Source: Flammeovirgaceae bacterium
Lineage (GTDB): Bacteria; Bacteroidota; Bacteroidia; Cytophagales; Cyclobacteriaceae
Length of the DNA: 64,000 nucleotides
Reading direction: 5' to 3'
Assembly: GCA_021298015.1 (NCBI GenBank)
Contig: JAJTGY010000006.1
Coordinates: forward strand, 62,001 to 126,000
Below, in pieces: positions 17,574-26,784 of the stretch. Under the pieces are notes generated by a model, which had not been told where the DNA came from, did not search any database, and worked only from the letters and a program-made list of their open reading frames with translations. Position numbers and translations under genes: made by a program. Position 1 is the first letter of the stretch. Each line of letters begins with the position of its first letter.

Positions 17574-18432
17574 GCCGCTGGTATCCGTGATTTGCCTTTG
17601 CTACAACCATGCGCGATACGTGCAGGAAGCCATTCAATCGGTCTTGAATCAAAGCTACCCGCACATTGAACTGGTTGTTGTTGATGATGCCAGCACGGAT
17701 GACAGCGTTGCCGCTATCGAGCATGCTCTGGTCGGACGAGCTGACGTGCGGTTCATCCGCCACGAGCGCAACGTGGGCTATACCCGGTCATTCAATAAGG
17801 CGTGGAAGCAGTGCTCTGGCGAATTTGTCATTGATCTCGCAGCCGATGATGTCTTACGGCCCGACCGTATAGCCCGGGGTGTGGCGGCCCTTCAGCAGGT
17901 TGGACCGGCTTACGGCATTCAGTTCTCGGATGGCGAATACATCGATGCGGCAGGTGAAACACAAGGCCTTCATTCCATTCGATTCCCCCACGCCCATGTG
18001 CCTCAGGGTGATGTTTACGAGCAGGTGATCAGCCGGTATTTTATTTTATCACCTTCGGTGATGATGCGGCAATCGGTGTTGGTTGCCCTGGGGGGATATG
18101 ATGAAACGCTGGCGTACGAAGACTTTGACCTTTGGATTCGGGCTGCGCGCGATTTCAAATTTTTATACCTGCCGCAGCCGCTGGTGAAGAAACGTATACT
18201 CAGCAGTTCCATGTCTGCGGCCCAGTTTGCATTTCGGAGCCCGCAGCAGGAAACCACCTATCGCGTGTTGCACAAGGCGATTAAACTCAATCGTACCCAG
18301 CGCGAGCAGGTAGCCCTGGCCCACCGGGTCCGGTACGAAATCCGAACCTGTTTGCGATTGGGGTTGTGGAAACTCGCCTTCCGTTACGGGCAGTTACTAC
18401 GCCAAAATAAACAACTGAAGTATCAGTCGTGA
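17566..18432 (+). CDS. family 2 glycosyltransferase
   Basis: The 288-residue enzyme has the GT-A fold of family 2. PLVSVICLCYNHARYVQEAI opens the nucleotide-sugar domain, VVVDDASTDDS holds the first Asp pair, and LAADDVLRPDRI contains the metal-binding D-D motif. An acidic EDFDLWIRAA segment follows, where the catalytic base is expected. It has no membrane helix, so it acts on the cytoplasmic face. Donor and acceptor are unknown. It is translationally coupled to the GNAT-like gene and converges on rsgA with a 2-bp gap. Confidence 0.9.
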   Translation: MTEPLVSVICLCYNHARYVQEAIQSVLNQSYPHIELVVVDDASTDDSVAAIEHALVGRADVRFIRHERNVGYTRSFNKAWKQCSGEFVIDLAADDVLRPDRIARGVAALQQVGPAYGIQFSDGEYIDAAGETQGLHSIRFPHAHVPQGDVYEQVISRYFILSPSVMMRQSVLVALGGYDETLAYEDFDLWIRAARDFKFLYLPQPLVKKRILSSSMSAAQFAFRSPQQETTYRVLHKAIKLNRTQREQVALAHRVRYEIRTCLRLGLWKLAFRYGQLLRQNKQLKYQS

Positions 18433-18434
18433 TT

Positions 18435-19346
18435 TTACTTGCGGTTGTCTTCACCGGCAATCATGCTCAGGTAACTTTGATAACGTGACTCTGCGATGTC
18501 GCCCTTTTCCACGGCCGTGCGGATGGCGCATTTCGGTTCAGTCTGATGCAGGCAGCGGGCGCCCAACTTGCAGTCCAGCCTCCGGTCGCGCATCTCAGGG
18601 AAGTAATCCGAGATTTCTTCAGCCGTCATGTCCACCAATCCCCATTCTTTTACACCCGGGGTGTCGATAATGTGGGTTTGCTCATTGAGCGAGAACATTT
18701 CGGCAAAAGTGGTCGTGTGCGTACCCTTATTGGAGAAGTCCGAGATGTCACCAACTGTTTGTTTGATATCAGGCGACAGCCGGTTGAGCAGGGTAGACTT
18801 GCCTACACCGGAGTGACCGGCCACCAGCGTTGTTTTTCCCTGAAGGATTTGTAACAGCGGTTCGAGCTCATCGCGAAAAGCGCACATGAGCAACACGCGT
18901 GCGCCAGTTGTTTCATACAGGTTAATCAACTTGTTTACTTCTTCGCGTTCGTCCGCGGTAAGCAAATCGCGTTTATTGAACATGATCACTTGCGGAATGC
19001 GGAAGGCCTCGGCCGAAACCAGAAAGCGATCAATAAAGCCCAACGAAGTACGTGGTTGTTTGATCGTGGCGACTACCACGGCCTGGTCGATGTTGGCAGC
19101 CAGCACGTGACTGTGCCCGGTTTTCTTAACGGACTGGCGCAGCATGTGATTGATCCTTGGCTGAATGGCGGTAATGATTGCCTCATGGCCCTCGATGTCA
19201 ACATCCACATGGTCACCTACAGCAATGGGATTGTTCTCTTTGATTCCTTCCAGGCGTAATCTGCCGCGCACGCGAGCCGGGTAATGCCGTCCGTCCACCT
19301 GCACATCGTACCAAGAACCTGTCGATTTGAAGACCAGGCCCGTCAT
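18435..19346 (-). CDS. rsgA: ribosome small subunit-dependent GTPase A
   Basis: The 303-residue circularly permuted GTPase assists late 30S subunit maturation. An OB-fold N-domain precedes the GTPase. Permuted motifs appear in order: FNKRDLL (G4), LVAGHSGVGKSTLLN (G1) and DTPGVKEWG (G3). The C-terminal zinc domain has CKLGARCLHQTEPKC with a C..C.H.C ligand set. ATG 19346 overlaps the waaA stop as ATGA. The longer frame starting at 19421 only adds sequence lying inside waaA. Confidence 0.95.
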   Translation of the reverse strand: MTGLVFKSTGSWYDVQVDGRHYPARVRGRLRLEGIKENNPIAVGDHVDVDIEGHEAIITAIQPRINHMLRQSVKKTGHSHVLAANIDQAVVVATIKQPRTSLGFIDRFLVSAEAFRIPQVIMFNKRDLLTADEREEVNKLINLYETTGARVLLMCAFRDELEPLLQILQGKTTLVAGHSGVGKSTLLNRLSPDIKQTVGDISDFSNKGTHTTTFAEMFSLNEQTHIIDTPGVKEWGLVDMTAEEISDYFPEMRDRRLDCKLGARCLHQTEPKCAIRTAVEKGDIAESRYQSYLSMIAGEDNRK

Positions 19347-20587
19347 GTCGTGAGTAAGTTGCGGCAGTACGCCATGATCTTTTCCGTTGCGCCCTGGTTT
19401 TGTTCCACGTAACTGCGGCAAACTTCGCAGACCAATACATAATTCTCGGGTTCGCTCACGGTTTGATATCGCATTTTGAGTTCTGTGTAGTCGGCAACCG
19501 CGAAGGCACCTCCGCGGTTGATCAGGTCATGCGCTTCCTGAAACTTGTCGTAGTTACGGTTGCCAAAAAAGACAGGTATGCCATAGCCAGCAGCTTCCAG
19601 AATGTTATGGAGCCCATCGCCAAATGCTCCGCCCACAAACGCAAATTCGCCATAGCGGTACAGCCGTGCCAACAGGCCGATGTTGTCAATGATGAGCACC
19701 TGATAACGTTCGATTTCGTTTACCGAATTTGCCCGCGAGTATCGCACATGTGGGCCTGAGATTTGTTTTTCCAGTTTTTCCAGACCGTCTTCACTCAGCT
19801 CGTGTGGCGCAACAATAAACTTTAACCGGTTTTTTTGCTCGTGGATGAAAGGTGCCAGTACATCCATATCGTCTGGCCAACAACTACCGATCACCATCAC
19901 CTTGTCATCACCTTTAAAGCGTTTGGCCAATTCAAGTTCGTCTTTTAGTTGAACGATGGCTTGCACACGATCAAACCGGGTATCACCGCTGATGGCTATC
20001 TTATGTATACCGATTTGGTTGAGAAGCTTTTTCGACTCCTCGTTCTGCACAAAAAAGTAGTCTACCGTGCGCAACGCTTGTCGGAAAAATCCGCCATACC
20101 AGGAGAAGAAATGCTGACCGGGCCGGAAAATACCGGAAATGGAAACCACCGGAATGTTTCGGGCGGCCAGCGCGAAGAGCAAGTTCGGCCAGAACTCGTA
20201 CTTGACCAAGAAGGCAGCTGAGGGCTTAATCAGGTCGAGGAAACGAGCACAAGCCGCTGGCGTGTCCCACGGGATGTACGAAACAAAATCGGCACCATCA
20301 TAATTCTTCCGAACCTCGTAACCAGAAGGGGAAAAAAAGGTTAGCAGAATCTTATGTCCTGGGAATTCTTTTCGGAAAGCCTCAATGACCGGGCGCCCTT
20401 GTTCAAACTCGCCCAGGGAGGCGCAGTGAAACCAAACCACGGGTGCGGTTTGGGGAAAAAAGTTCTCTAGGTTCCGCCATAGGTGGTGTCGTCCGGTTAC
20501 AAATTTCTTTAACTTGGGATTTACCAGCGCCAATACCAGCGTGATGCCTTTTGTGAAGAAAATGAGTAAGCGATATAGGATTCGCAC
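19343..20587 (-). CDS. waaA: 3-deoxy-D-manno-octulosonic acid (Kdo) transferase
   Basis: This roughly 414-residue GT30 enzyme transfers Kdo from CMP-Kdo to lipid A precursor at the inner membrane. There is an N-terminal membrane anchor (ILYRLLIFFTKGITLVLAL). FHCASLGEFEQGRPVI holds the catalytic Glu, and LLTFFSPSGYEVRKNYDGADFVSYIPWD is the classic N-domain. A C-terminal GT-B donor domain has FVGGAFGDGLHNILEAA. I prefer GTG 20587: the other possible start, TTG 20593, lies inside the -7 box TATATTTG. It forms an operon with rsgA. The sugar it handles links it to the decayed kdnAB locus at 22.8 kb. Confidence 0.93.
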   Translation of the reverse strand: MRILYRLLIFFTKGITLVLALVNPKLKKFVTGRHHLWRNLENFFPQTAPVVWFHCASLGEFEQGRPVIEAFRKEFPGHKILLTFFSPSGYEVRKNYDGADFVSYIPWDTPAACARFLDLIKPSAAFLVKYEFWPNLLFALAARNIPVVSISGIFRPGQHFFSWYGGFFRQALRTVDYFFVQNEESKKLLNQIGIHKIAISGDTRFDRVQAIVQLKDELELAKRFKGDDKVMVIGSCWPDDMDVLAPFIHEQKNRLKFIVAPHELSEDGLEKLEKQISGPHVRYSRANSVNEIERYQVLIIDNIGLLARLYRYGEFAFVGGAFGDGLHNILEAAGYGIPVFFGNRNYDKFQEAHDLINRGGAFAVADYTELKMRYQTVSEPENYVLVCEVCRSYVEQNQGATEKIMAYCRNLLTT

Positions 20588-20590
20588 GTC

Positions 20591-20598
20591 CAAATATA
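20591..20598 (-). promoter_or_regulatory. -7 box TATATTTG, 3 nt before waaA GTG
   Basis: Read on the minus strand, this is an exact TAnnTTTG box followed by GAC and then GTG. It implies an almost leaderless waaA-rsgA transcript and argues for the GTG start. Confidence 0.5.
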
Positions 20599-20661
20599 CA
20601 TGGCGTCAGCGCGTTTTAGGGCTAGCTTAAAAAATCGTTTATTTACATGTAAAACCTCCCC

Positions 20662-21669
20662 ATGAAAGCCCTTCGATTGCTCATCCTGTTTTGTTGTGTA
20701 ACGGTTACCGCCCATGCGCAAAGCGGACTTGAAGAACTGTTGCGCTCGGGCTCGCAAGATGCCTCAAAACTCATTCAAGGTTATACCGAGCCTGTTCTAA
20801 AGTCACTGGCATTTGGATTGAATCAAGGTTGGTACAACACGGCCAAACCGCACAGCTTGCTGGGTTTTGATCTCACCTTCACCGGCAGCGCCATTTTTAT
20901 ACCGGATGATGAATTGTTCTATAATGTTGCCGGACTAAATCTTCAGAACATTGATTTGGTGAACCCAACGGATGGGCAGGCACCCACCATTTACGGACCC
21001 GACATAACCCCGCGTTATGCTTATAAAGCCGCACCGGGGGTGCAGTTTGATGGCCCCCCCGGCATTGATCCGCCCAAAGCGTTTGGCCGAAACATCTTTC
21101 CTGCCCCCATCGCACATCTCGGTATAGGACTTATTAAAGGTACCGATGTTCGCATTCGTTTTTTGCCCGAAGTTGGTTTCGGTGACGGCAACAGTGCCAA
21201 GTTGTTGGGCTTTGGTGTTATGCACGATGTAAAGCAATACATCCCGGGTATCAAGGCGTTGCCATTTGATCTTTCTCTGTTTGCTGCGTACACCAAAATG
21301 GAAGCCCGGGTTAACCTGGAAGGTACATTTGCCTCCAATGGTACCGAGCAATTCGGTCAGTATGATGTCAGCGCCTGGACTGTGCAAGCACTCATCTCGA
21401 AAAAAATTGCGGTTCTCACGGTGTATGGTGGGGTGGGCTACAATGCAGCCTCGACAGGATTAGATATTAAGGGTTCGTATGAGATTACTAATCCCCCGCC
21501 AATTGGAAACCTTACACTGGTTGACCCGGTGGCCATTAGTCTGAGTGAATCCAGTTTCCGGGCAACGGGCGGATTACGACTCAAGCTAGCCGTATTCACC
21601 CTGCATGCGGATTACACGTTGCAGAAGCGTAGTATTTTTTCTGCCGGCTTTGGTATTAGTGTTAGATAA
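20662..21669 (+). CDS. exported DUF6588-like beta-rich protein, copy 1
   Basis: The 335-residue product has a signal peptide (MKALRLLILFCCVTVTAHAQ) and a beta-rich body with alternating aromatic and glycine residues, consistent with an outer-membrane or surface beta structure. It shares its whole plan with the next gene: LNQGWYNTAKPH..GFDLT, a late GGVGYNAASTGLDIKGSYEI block, and a final ...AGFGISVR. Proteins of this type are grouped as DUF6588 in Bacteroidota; I assign this from memory of the pattern. No function is known. Confidence 0.75.
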   Translation: MKALRLLILFCCVTVTAHAQSGLEELLRSGSQDASKLIQGYTEPVLKSLAFGLNQGWYNTAKPHSLLGFDLTFTGSAIFIPDDELFYNVAGLNLQNIDLVNPTDGQAPTIYGPDITPRYAYKAAPGVQFDGPPGIDPPKAFGRNIFPAPIAHLGIGLIKGTDVRIRFLPEVGFGDGNSAKLLGFGVMHDVKQYIPGIKALPFDLSLFAAYTKMEARVNLEGTFASNGTEQFGQYDVSAWTVQALISKKIAVLTVYGGVGYNAASTGLDIKGSYEITNPPPIGNLTLVDPVAISLSESSFRATGGLRLKLAVFTLHADYTLQKRSIFSAGFGISVR

Positions 21670-21684
21670 CAAATCATCCCAACT

Positions 21685-22737
21685 ATGAAAAAACTGATTA
21701 TCCTACTCACTTTGGTGGTCTTGTTTAACAATGCTACAGCGCAAAAGGCGGTGACGCGTTACTTTCCGGCAGCCGCAACACCCAGCAACGGCAATGAAAA
21801 CCTTCAGGCGTTGCTTAGTGCTTACCTGCAACCTATCATGGAGGACTACGGGTCCGTGTTGAACAGTGGTTGGGTCAACACGGCAGCCACCCACAAGCGG
21901 TTTGGCTTTGACCTTTCGATTACCATGAACACCATCACGGCAAAAAGTTCATCCAATTACTTCGTGCCACCCAACACAACCGGTTTGGTGTTTCAGGCTA
22001 CCACGGCCAACAATGATCAGGCGCCTACGGCCTATGGGCCAACGGGAGAGTATCCCACCTTTCAGTTTCAAAGTGGTGCCAACATTGGCAGAGTTTTTCT
22101 TGGCGCTGACGGTGCCAGCATCAGCGAAGACATTCCCGTAGGCTCCATTATGGTGCCAACCATTCAAGGCGGACTTGGGCTGTTTGCCAGCACCGACATC
22201 CGTTTTCGATTCACACCCAACGTGACCATCAGCGGCACCGAATTGGGCAACTGGGGTTTGGGTATCCACCACGATATTAAACAACACATTGGGCCTTTAA
22301 AGGCATTGCCGTTCTCGCTCTCGGTTTTTGCCGGCTATAGTCAACTAAAGGCAACCACCGATCTGAGCGGTGTGTATTCCGGAACGGACCAAATGGGAGA
22401 AGCCAAGACGACTTCCATTACGGCACGGCTGCTCATAAGTAAGAAGCTGGCTATTTTCACATTTTACGGTGGCGTGGGGTACAACTCGGCAACCACCAAC
22501 TTTGATATCAAAGGCAGTTATGACGTAAACAGCGCCAAAGGTCCAGGAAACATCGATTTTAATCTTCCCCAAGGAGTTGTTTTGAACGATCCCTTCAGTC
22601 AGGAATTTAAGAGCAGCGGAGTTTCCTTCACGGGTGGGCTTAGGCTCAACCTCGGTCCGGTAACGCTCAACGGTGACTACAGCCTGTTAAATGCTGAGGG
22701 TTTGCTCACGGCCGGCTTCGGATTTACCGTGCGTTGA
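21685..22737 (+). CDS. exported DUF6588-like beta-rich protein, copy 2
   Basis: The 350-residue paralogue of the preceding gene follows after 15 bp. It has a signal peptide (MKKLIILLTLVVLFNNATAQ), LNSGWVNTAATHKRFGFDLSITMN, GGVGYNSATTNFDIKGSYDV, and a C-terminal ...AGFGFTVR. Ending in an aromatic or hydrophobic residue and Arg is common for barrel-like Bacteroidota proteins. The pair probably arose by tandem duplication and is co-transcribed, ending at the hairpin terminator just downstream. Confidence 0.75.
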   Translation: MKKLIILLTLVVLFNNATAQKAVTRYFPAAATPSNGNENLQALLSAYLQPIMEDYGSVLNSGWVNTAATHKRFGFDLSITMNTITAKSSSNYFVPPNTTGLVFQATTANNDQAPTAYGPTGEYPTFQFQSGANIGRVFLGADGASISEDIPVGSIMVPTIQGGLGLFASTDIRFRFTPNVTISGTELGNWGLGIHHDIKQHIGPLKALPFSLSVFAGYSQLKATTDLSGVYSGTDQMGEAKTTSITARLLISKKLAIFTFYGGVGYNSATTNFDIKGSYDVNSAKGPGNIDFNLPQGVVLNDPFSQEFKSSGVSFTGGLRLNLGPVTLNGDYSLLNAEGLLTAGFGFTVR

Positions 22738-22758
22738 GCTCCTATGCATGACGAAACG

Positions 22759-22784
22759 AAAGGCCGGCAACCCCGGCCTTTTTT
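22759..22784 (+). terminator. rho-independent terminator after DUF6588 pair
   Basis: GGCCGG (22762-22767) pairs with CCGGCC (22773-22778) around a 5-nt loop, with flanking A and T pairs and a run of six T. It ends the plus-strand pair just before the kdnA promoter. Confidence 0.85.
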
Positions 22785-22786
22785 GT

Positions 22787-22794
22787 TACTTTTG
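22787..22794 (+). promoter_or_regulatory. -7 promoter box TACTTTTG for kdnA
   Basis: TACTTTTG is an exact TAnnTTTG match located 22 nt before the kdnA ATG and immediately after the terminator, so the broken kdnAB pair still has its own promoter. Confidence 0.6.
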
Positions 22795-22816
22795 CGGGTC
22801 AAAAATCTTCAGCATT

Positions 22817-24020
<1,204 letters not shown>

Positions 24021-24028
<8 letters not shown>

Positions 24029-25100
24029 GAATTTTAAAGGCATTGAAAAAACGGTGTTTGGCCGCGGTAGCTTCGGCCAACTGGGTGGCATTGTGGAAGA
24101 ACAGCGCAAGTCACCGAACGATTTCATGTTGTACCTGGTGGATGCCTACTTCAAAGGTCATGCATTGGAAAAGCGAATTCCGGCCAAGACTCAAGATATC
24201 GTCCGATTCATTGATGTAGATCCCTACGAGCCTACCACCGACCAGATTGATGAAATACGGGACACCACGCTTCAGCAGAAAGGGTTGCCCGCTGCCGTCA
24301 TCGGCATTGGCGGGGGAAGCATTATGGATATCGCCAAGGCGGTATCGTTGATGTTTACCAACGAAGGGCCATCGAAAAATTACCAGGGACTGAATCTGAT
24401 AAAAAAGCCTGGGGTGTACCACATTGGGGTGCCGACCATCTCCGGCACCGGTGCCGAAGTTTCGATGATGGCTGTACTCACGGGCCCTGAGAAAAAACTG
24501 GATTTGAAGTGCGAGTGGACGGTGTTCAACCAGGTGGTGCTTGACCCGGAATTGATTGCCAGCGTGCCGCGCGATAAGTGGTTTTACACCGGCATGGATA
24601 CCTACATCCACTGCATCGAATCGCGCGATGGAATTTTAAATAATGCGTACAGCATGGCCTTTGGCGATCAGGCACTAACCCTCTGCCGGGAGATTTACCT
24701 GGGCGACCAGTCGGGACAAACCCCTGAGAATGATGACAAGCTGATGGTGGCCTCGCTGATGGGTGGCCTCAGTCTGACGTATAGCGAAGTGGGCATCGTG
24801 CATGCGCTGAGCTATGGCCTCTCCAAAATTTTGGGCACCAAGCATTGTTTTGCCAATTGCGTGGCCTTTCAGCACCTGGGTGATTATTAACCGGATGGCG
24901 TGGCGGAGTTCAACGAAATGCGCAGGAAGTATAAGATTGAATTGCCCACTGGTTGGGCCAAAGGTTGGACAGACGAGCAGATCACGGCCATGGCCCAGGT
25001 ATCGATCAAACTGGAACACATGTGGAACCACGCCATCGGCACCGACTGGAAAACCAAAGTGACGCTGGATACGGTGAAAGATTTGTTTAGGAGGATGTAG
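24021..25100 (+). pseudogene. kdnB: Kdo 8-oxidase KdnB (iron-alcohol dehydrogenase fold), one in-frame TAA
   Basis: The frame encodes a group III iron-dependent alcohol dehydrogenase that in the Kdo8N pathway oxidises C8 of Kdo. The NAD-type loop is IGIGGGSIMDIAKAVSL, PTISGTGAEVS is family-typical, and metal ligands lie in GMDTYIHCIES, IVHALSYGL and GTKHC. A TAA at 24888-24890 cuts the product at 289 residues; TAC Tyr to TAA is the likely change. The frame then stays open for 69 more residues to TAG 25098-25100, ending as full-length relatives do. It overlaps kdnA by 8 nt. A shortened protein lacks the C-terminal helices. Confidence 0.85.
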
Positions 25101-25874
25101 TTATTTCCCCTTAAACTCCGGCTTTCTCTTTTCTACAAAAGCGGCCATACCTTCTTTTTGATCTTGTGACGCAAACGTGAGGTAGAAATTCTTGCGCTCG
25201 AGCGTGAGACCTTCATCCAAATGTGTTTCAAACGAACGATTGACGGCCTCCTTAGCCAGTTGCACGGCAATGGGCGACATCGCGGCAATTTCTTTCGCCA
25301 GTGTTACAGCCTCTTGTAAGTACATTTCAACCGGCACTACCTTGATGGCCAACCCGTAGAAATGAGCTTCCTGTGCGGAGATAAAACGCCCGGTGAGAAT
25401 CAACTCCATCGCCTTGGCTTTGCCTACAGCCCGCGTTAACCGCTGGGTGCCGCCCGCCCCGGGTATGGTGCCAATCTTGATCTCGGGCTGGCCGAATTGA
25501 GCCGTTTCGCTGGCCACAATCATGTCGCACATCATGGCCAGTTCACATCCGCCTCCGAGCGCAAAACCCGACACCGCTGCGATGATCGGCTTCTTCACTT
25601 TGCGGATCTGGTCCCACGTGCTGAACTGATCCAGCACCAGCATATCAATGGCTGATTTATCGGCCATTTGCTTGATGTCGGCCCCGGCCGCGAAGGCGCG
25701 CTCGTTGCCGGTGATGACGATGGCGCGCACGGTGTCGTCTTTGTCGAGGCGCACCAGGGAGTCGCGCAGTTCGCCCATGAGTTGCGGGTTAAGCGCGTTC
25801 AGTTCTTTGGGGCGGTTGAGTTCAATGAGGGCAACAGCCGGTGCATAGTGGTCGGTAACTTTGATGAGTTCCAT
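25101..25874 (-). CDS. enoyl-CoA hydratase/isomerase family protein
   Basis: The 257-residue crotonase hydrates trans-2-enoyl-CoA in fatty-acid or amino-acid breakdown. The oxyanion-hole segments are AFAAGADIKQM and GFALGGGCELAMMCD. The two catalytic Glu residues sit in GGCELA and in QPEIKIGTIPGAGGTQRL, as in true hydratases. Length and C-terminus (EGMAAFVEKRKPEFKGK) are normal. It stands alone and converges on the kdnB remnant with no gap. Its exact substrate, short- or medium-chain, is not clear. Confidence 0.93.
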   Translation of the reverse strand: MELIKVTDHYAPAVALIELNRPKELNALNPQLMGELRDSLVRLDKDDTVRAIVITGNERAFAAGADIKQMADKSAIDMLVLDQFSTWDQIRKVKKPIIAAVSGFALGGGCELAMMCDMIVASETAQFGQPEIKIGTIPGAGGTQRLTRAVGKAKAMELILTGRFISAQEAHFYGLAIKVVPVEMYLQEAVTLAKEIAAMSPIAVQLAKEAVNRSFETHLDEGLTLERKNFYLTFASQDQKEGMAAFVEKRKPEFKGK

Positions 25875-25995
25875 GGTGGAGGATTATTCCGAAAAGTAGT
25901 TAACAACCGCCACGAAGCCAAGGGGCGGATTACCGACAGCAATAGAAGTCATTTCAAGGAAACCCAAATTCTGTCCATACCGAATGAGATCACGG

Positions 25996-26024
25996 CATCC
26001 CGCAAATGCGGGACCGGGATGACA
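25996..26024. repeat. REP-like palindrome 1 near GIY-YIG gene
   Basis: CCCGC (25999-26003) pairs with GCGGG (26008-26012), and CATCCC (25996-26001) can pair alternatively with GGGATG (26016-26021). Read on the minus strand it carries TGTCATCCCGG (26014-26024), the signature shared with the two palindromes that bracket the nuclease gene. Confidence 0.7.
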
Positions 26025-26057
26025 GTTTATTTTTAAGATGCGCTCTATTTAAATTGC

Positions 26058-26103
26058 TGTCATTCCGGGCAAGTCACGGGTTTCCCGTGACGCGTCCCGG
26101 AAT
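26058..26103. repeat. REP-like nested palindrome 2, left of GIY-YIG gene
   Basis: Two nested perfect stems: outer ATTCCGGG (26062-26069) with CCCGGAAT (26096-26103), inner GTCACGGG (26073-26080) with CCCGTGAC (26084-26091) and a 3-nt loop. The plus strand carries the signature TGTCATTCCGG at 26058-26068. Confidence 0.85.
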
Positions 26104-26129
26104 CCCCTTCGGTATACTCAGTGGCCTTT

Positions 26130-26498
26130 ATGACCAACTTTGTTTACATGATGACCAACCTGAATCACTCCGTTTTTTACACAGGTGTTACCAGTAATCT
26201 GGAAGACCGTGTTTTTCAACACAAAACCGGACTAGACAAAAGGAGCTTTACGTTTCGATATAATTGCGTGAGGCTCATCTATTATGAGGAATTTGAAAAT
26301 GTCGTCACGGCAATTGATCGTGAAAAACAGTTGAAACGCTATAAGCGATCGTTTAAGATCAACTTGATCGCTTCAATGAATCCTGACTGGAAGGATTTGA
26401 GCGAGGATTGGTTTAAGCCTGAAGAATTTGAATTATCACGTAAGTTGAATAAAGAAAAAGAACGGAGAAAGAATGCATTAAGGGATTCTAAGAAGTAA
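26130..26498 (+). CDS. GIY-YIG nuclease family protein
   Basis: The 122-residue protein is a single GIY-YIG domain. The first strand is VYMMTN, YTGVTSNLEDRVFQHK supplies the YIG-like Tyr and the catalytic Arg, and DREKQLKRYKRSFKINLI holds the catalytic Glu. A basic Lys/Arg-rich tail (KLNKEKERRKNALRDSKK) could bind DNA. I chose ATG 26130; a GTG at 26121 would add three residues. The gene lies between inverted nested palindromes at 26058 and 26627 that share a signature, so nuclease and repeats probably form one unit. Confidence 0.88.
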   Translation: MTNFVYMMTNLNHSVFYTGVTSNLEDRVFQHKTGLDKRSFTFRYNCVRLIYYEEFENVVTAIDREKQLKRYKRSFKINLIASMNPDWKDLSEDWFKPEEFELSRKLNKEKERRKNALRDSKK

Positions 26499-26578
26499 GT
26501 TTCAGTTAGAATCCGTTTAAAAGCAAAGTGATCATCAATGCCCTGCACTGGTATCCGGTTCGGTGTAGTTGGAATGAG

Positions 26579-26627
26579 ATACCGGCATGCGCCCCGGCCT
26601 TAGGGCCGGGACTAAGCCGGTATGACA
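26579..26627. repeat. REP-like nested palindrome 3, right of GIY-YIG gene
   Basis: Outer ATACCGGC (26579-26586) pairs with GCCGGTAT (26616-26623); inner CCCGGCC (26593-26599) pairs with GGCCGGG (26604-26610) around a 4-nt loop. The minus strand carries the signature TGTCATACCGG (26617-26627), in inverted orientation to palindrome 2. Confidence 0.85.
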
Positions 26628-26667
26628 TGTCAAATTTTGGGAGAGGTATTTCGAAATGCCCATTAAC

Positions 26668-26699
26668 AAAAAAAGAAAGGCCCCTCCGTCTGAGGGGCC
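26668..26699 (-). terminator. orphan minus-strand terminator
   Basis: GGCCCCTC (26679-26686) and GAGGGGCC (26692-26699) form an 8-bp GC-rich hairpin with a 5-nt loop. The A-rich run 26668-26678 becomes a T-tract on the minus strand. No minus-strand gene lies within reach to its right; the neighbour at 26785 is on the plus strand. Confidence 0.7.
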
Positions 26700-26758
26700 G
26701 TTCCAAACCAAAAGGCAAATAAAAAAATGTGCTATGCAGGTGTATATCCCGGCCCGGC

Positions 26759-26766
26759 TACCTTTG
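26759..26766 (+). promoter_or_regulatory. -7 promoter box TACCTTTG for phosphatase gene
   Basis: An exact TAnnTTTG box 18 nt before ATG 26785, in a non-coding gap that also holds the orphan terminator. Confidence 0.55.
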
Positions 26767-26784
26767 TAACCTGTCTTTTTTCGC

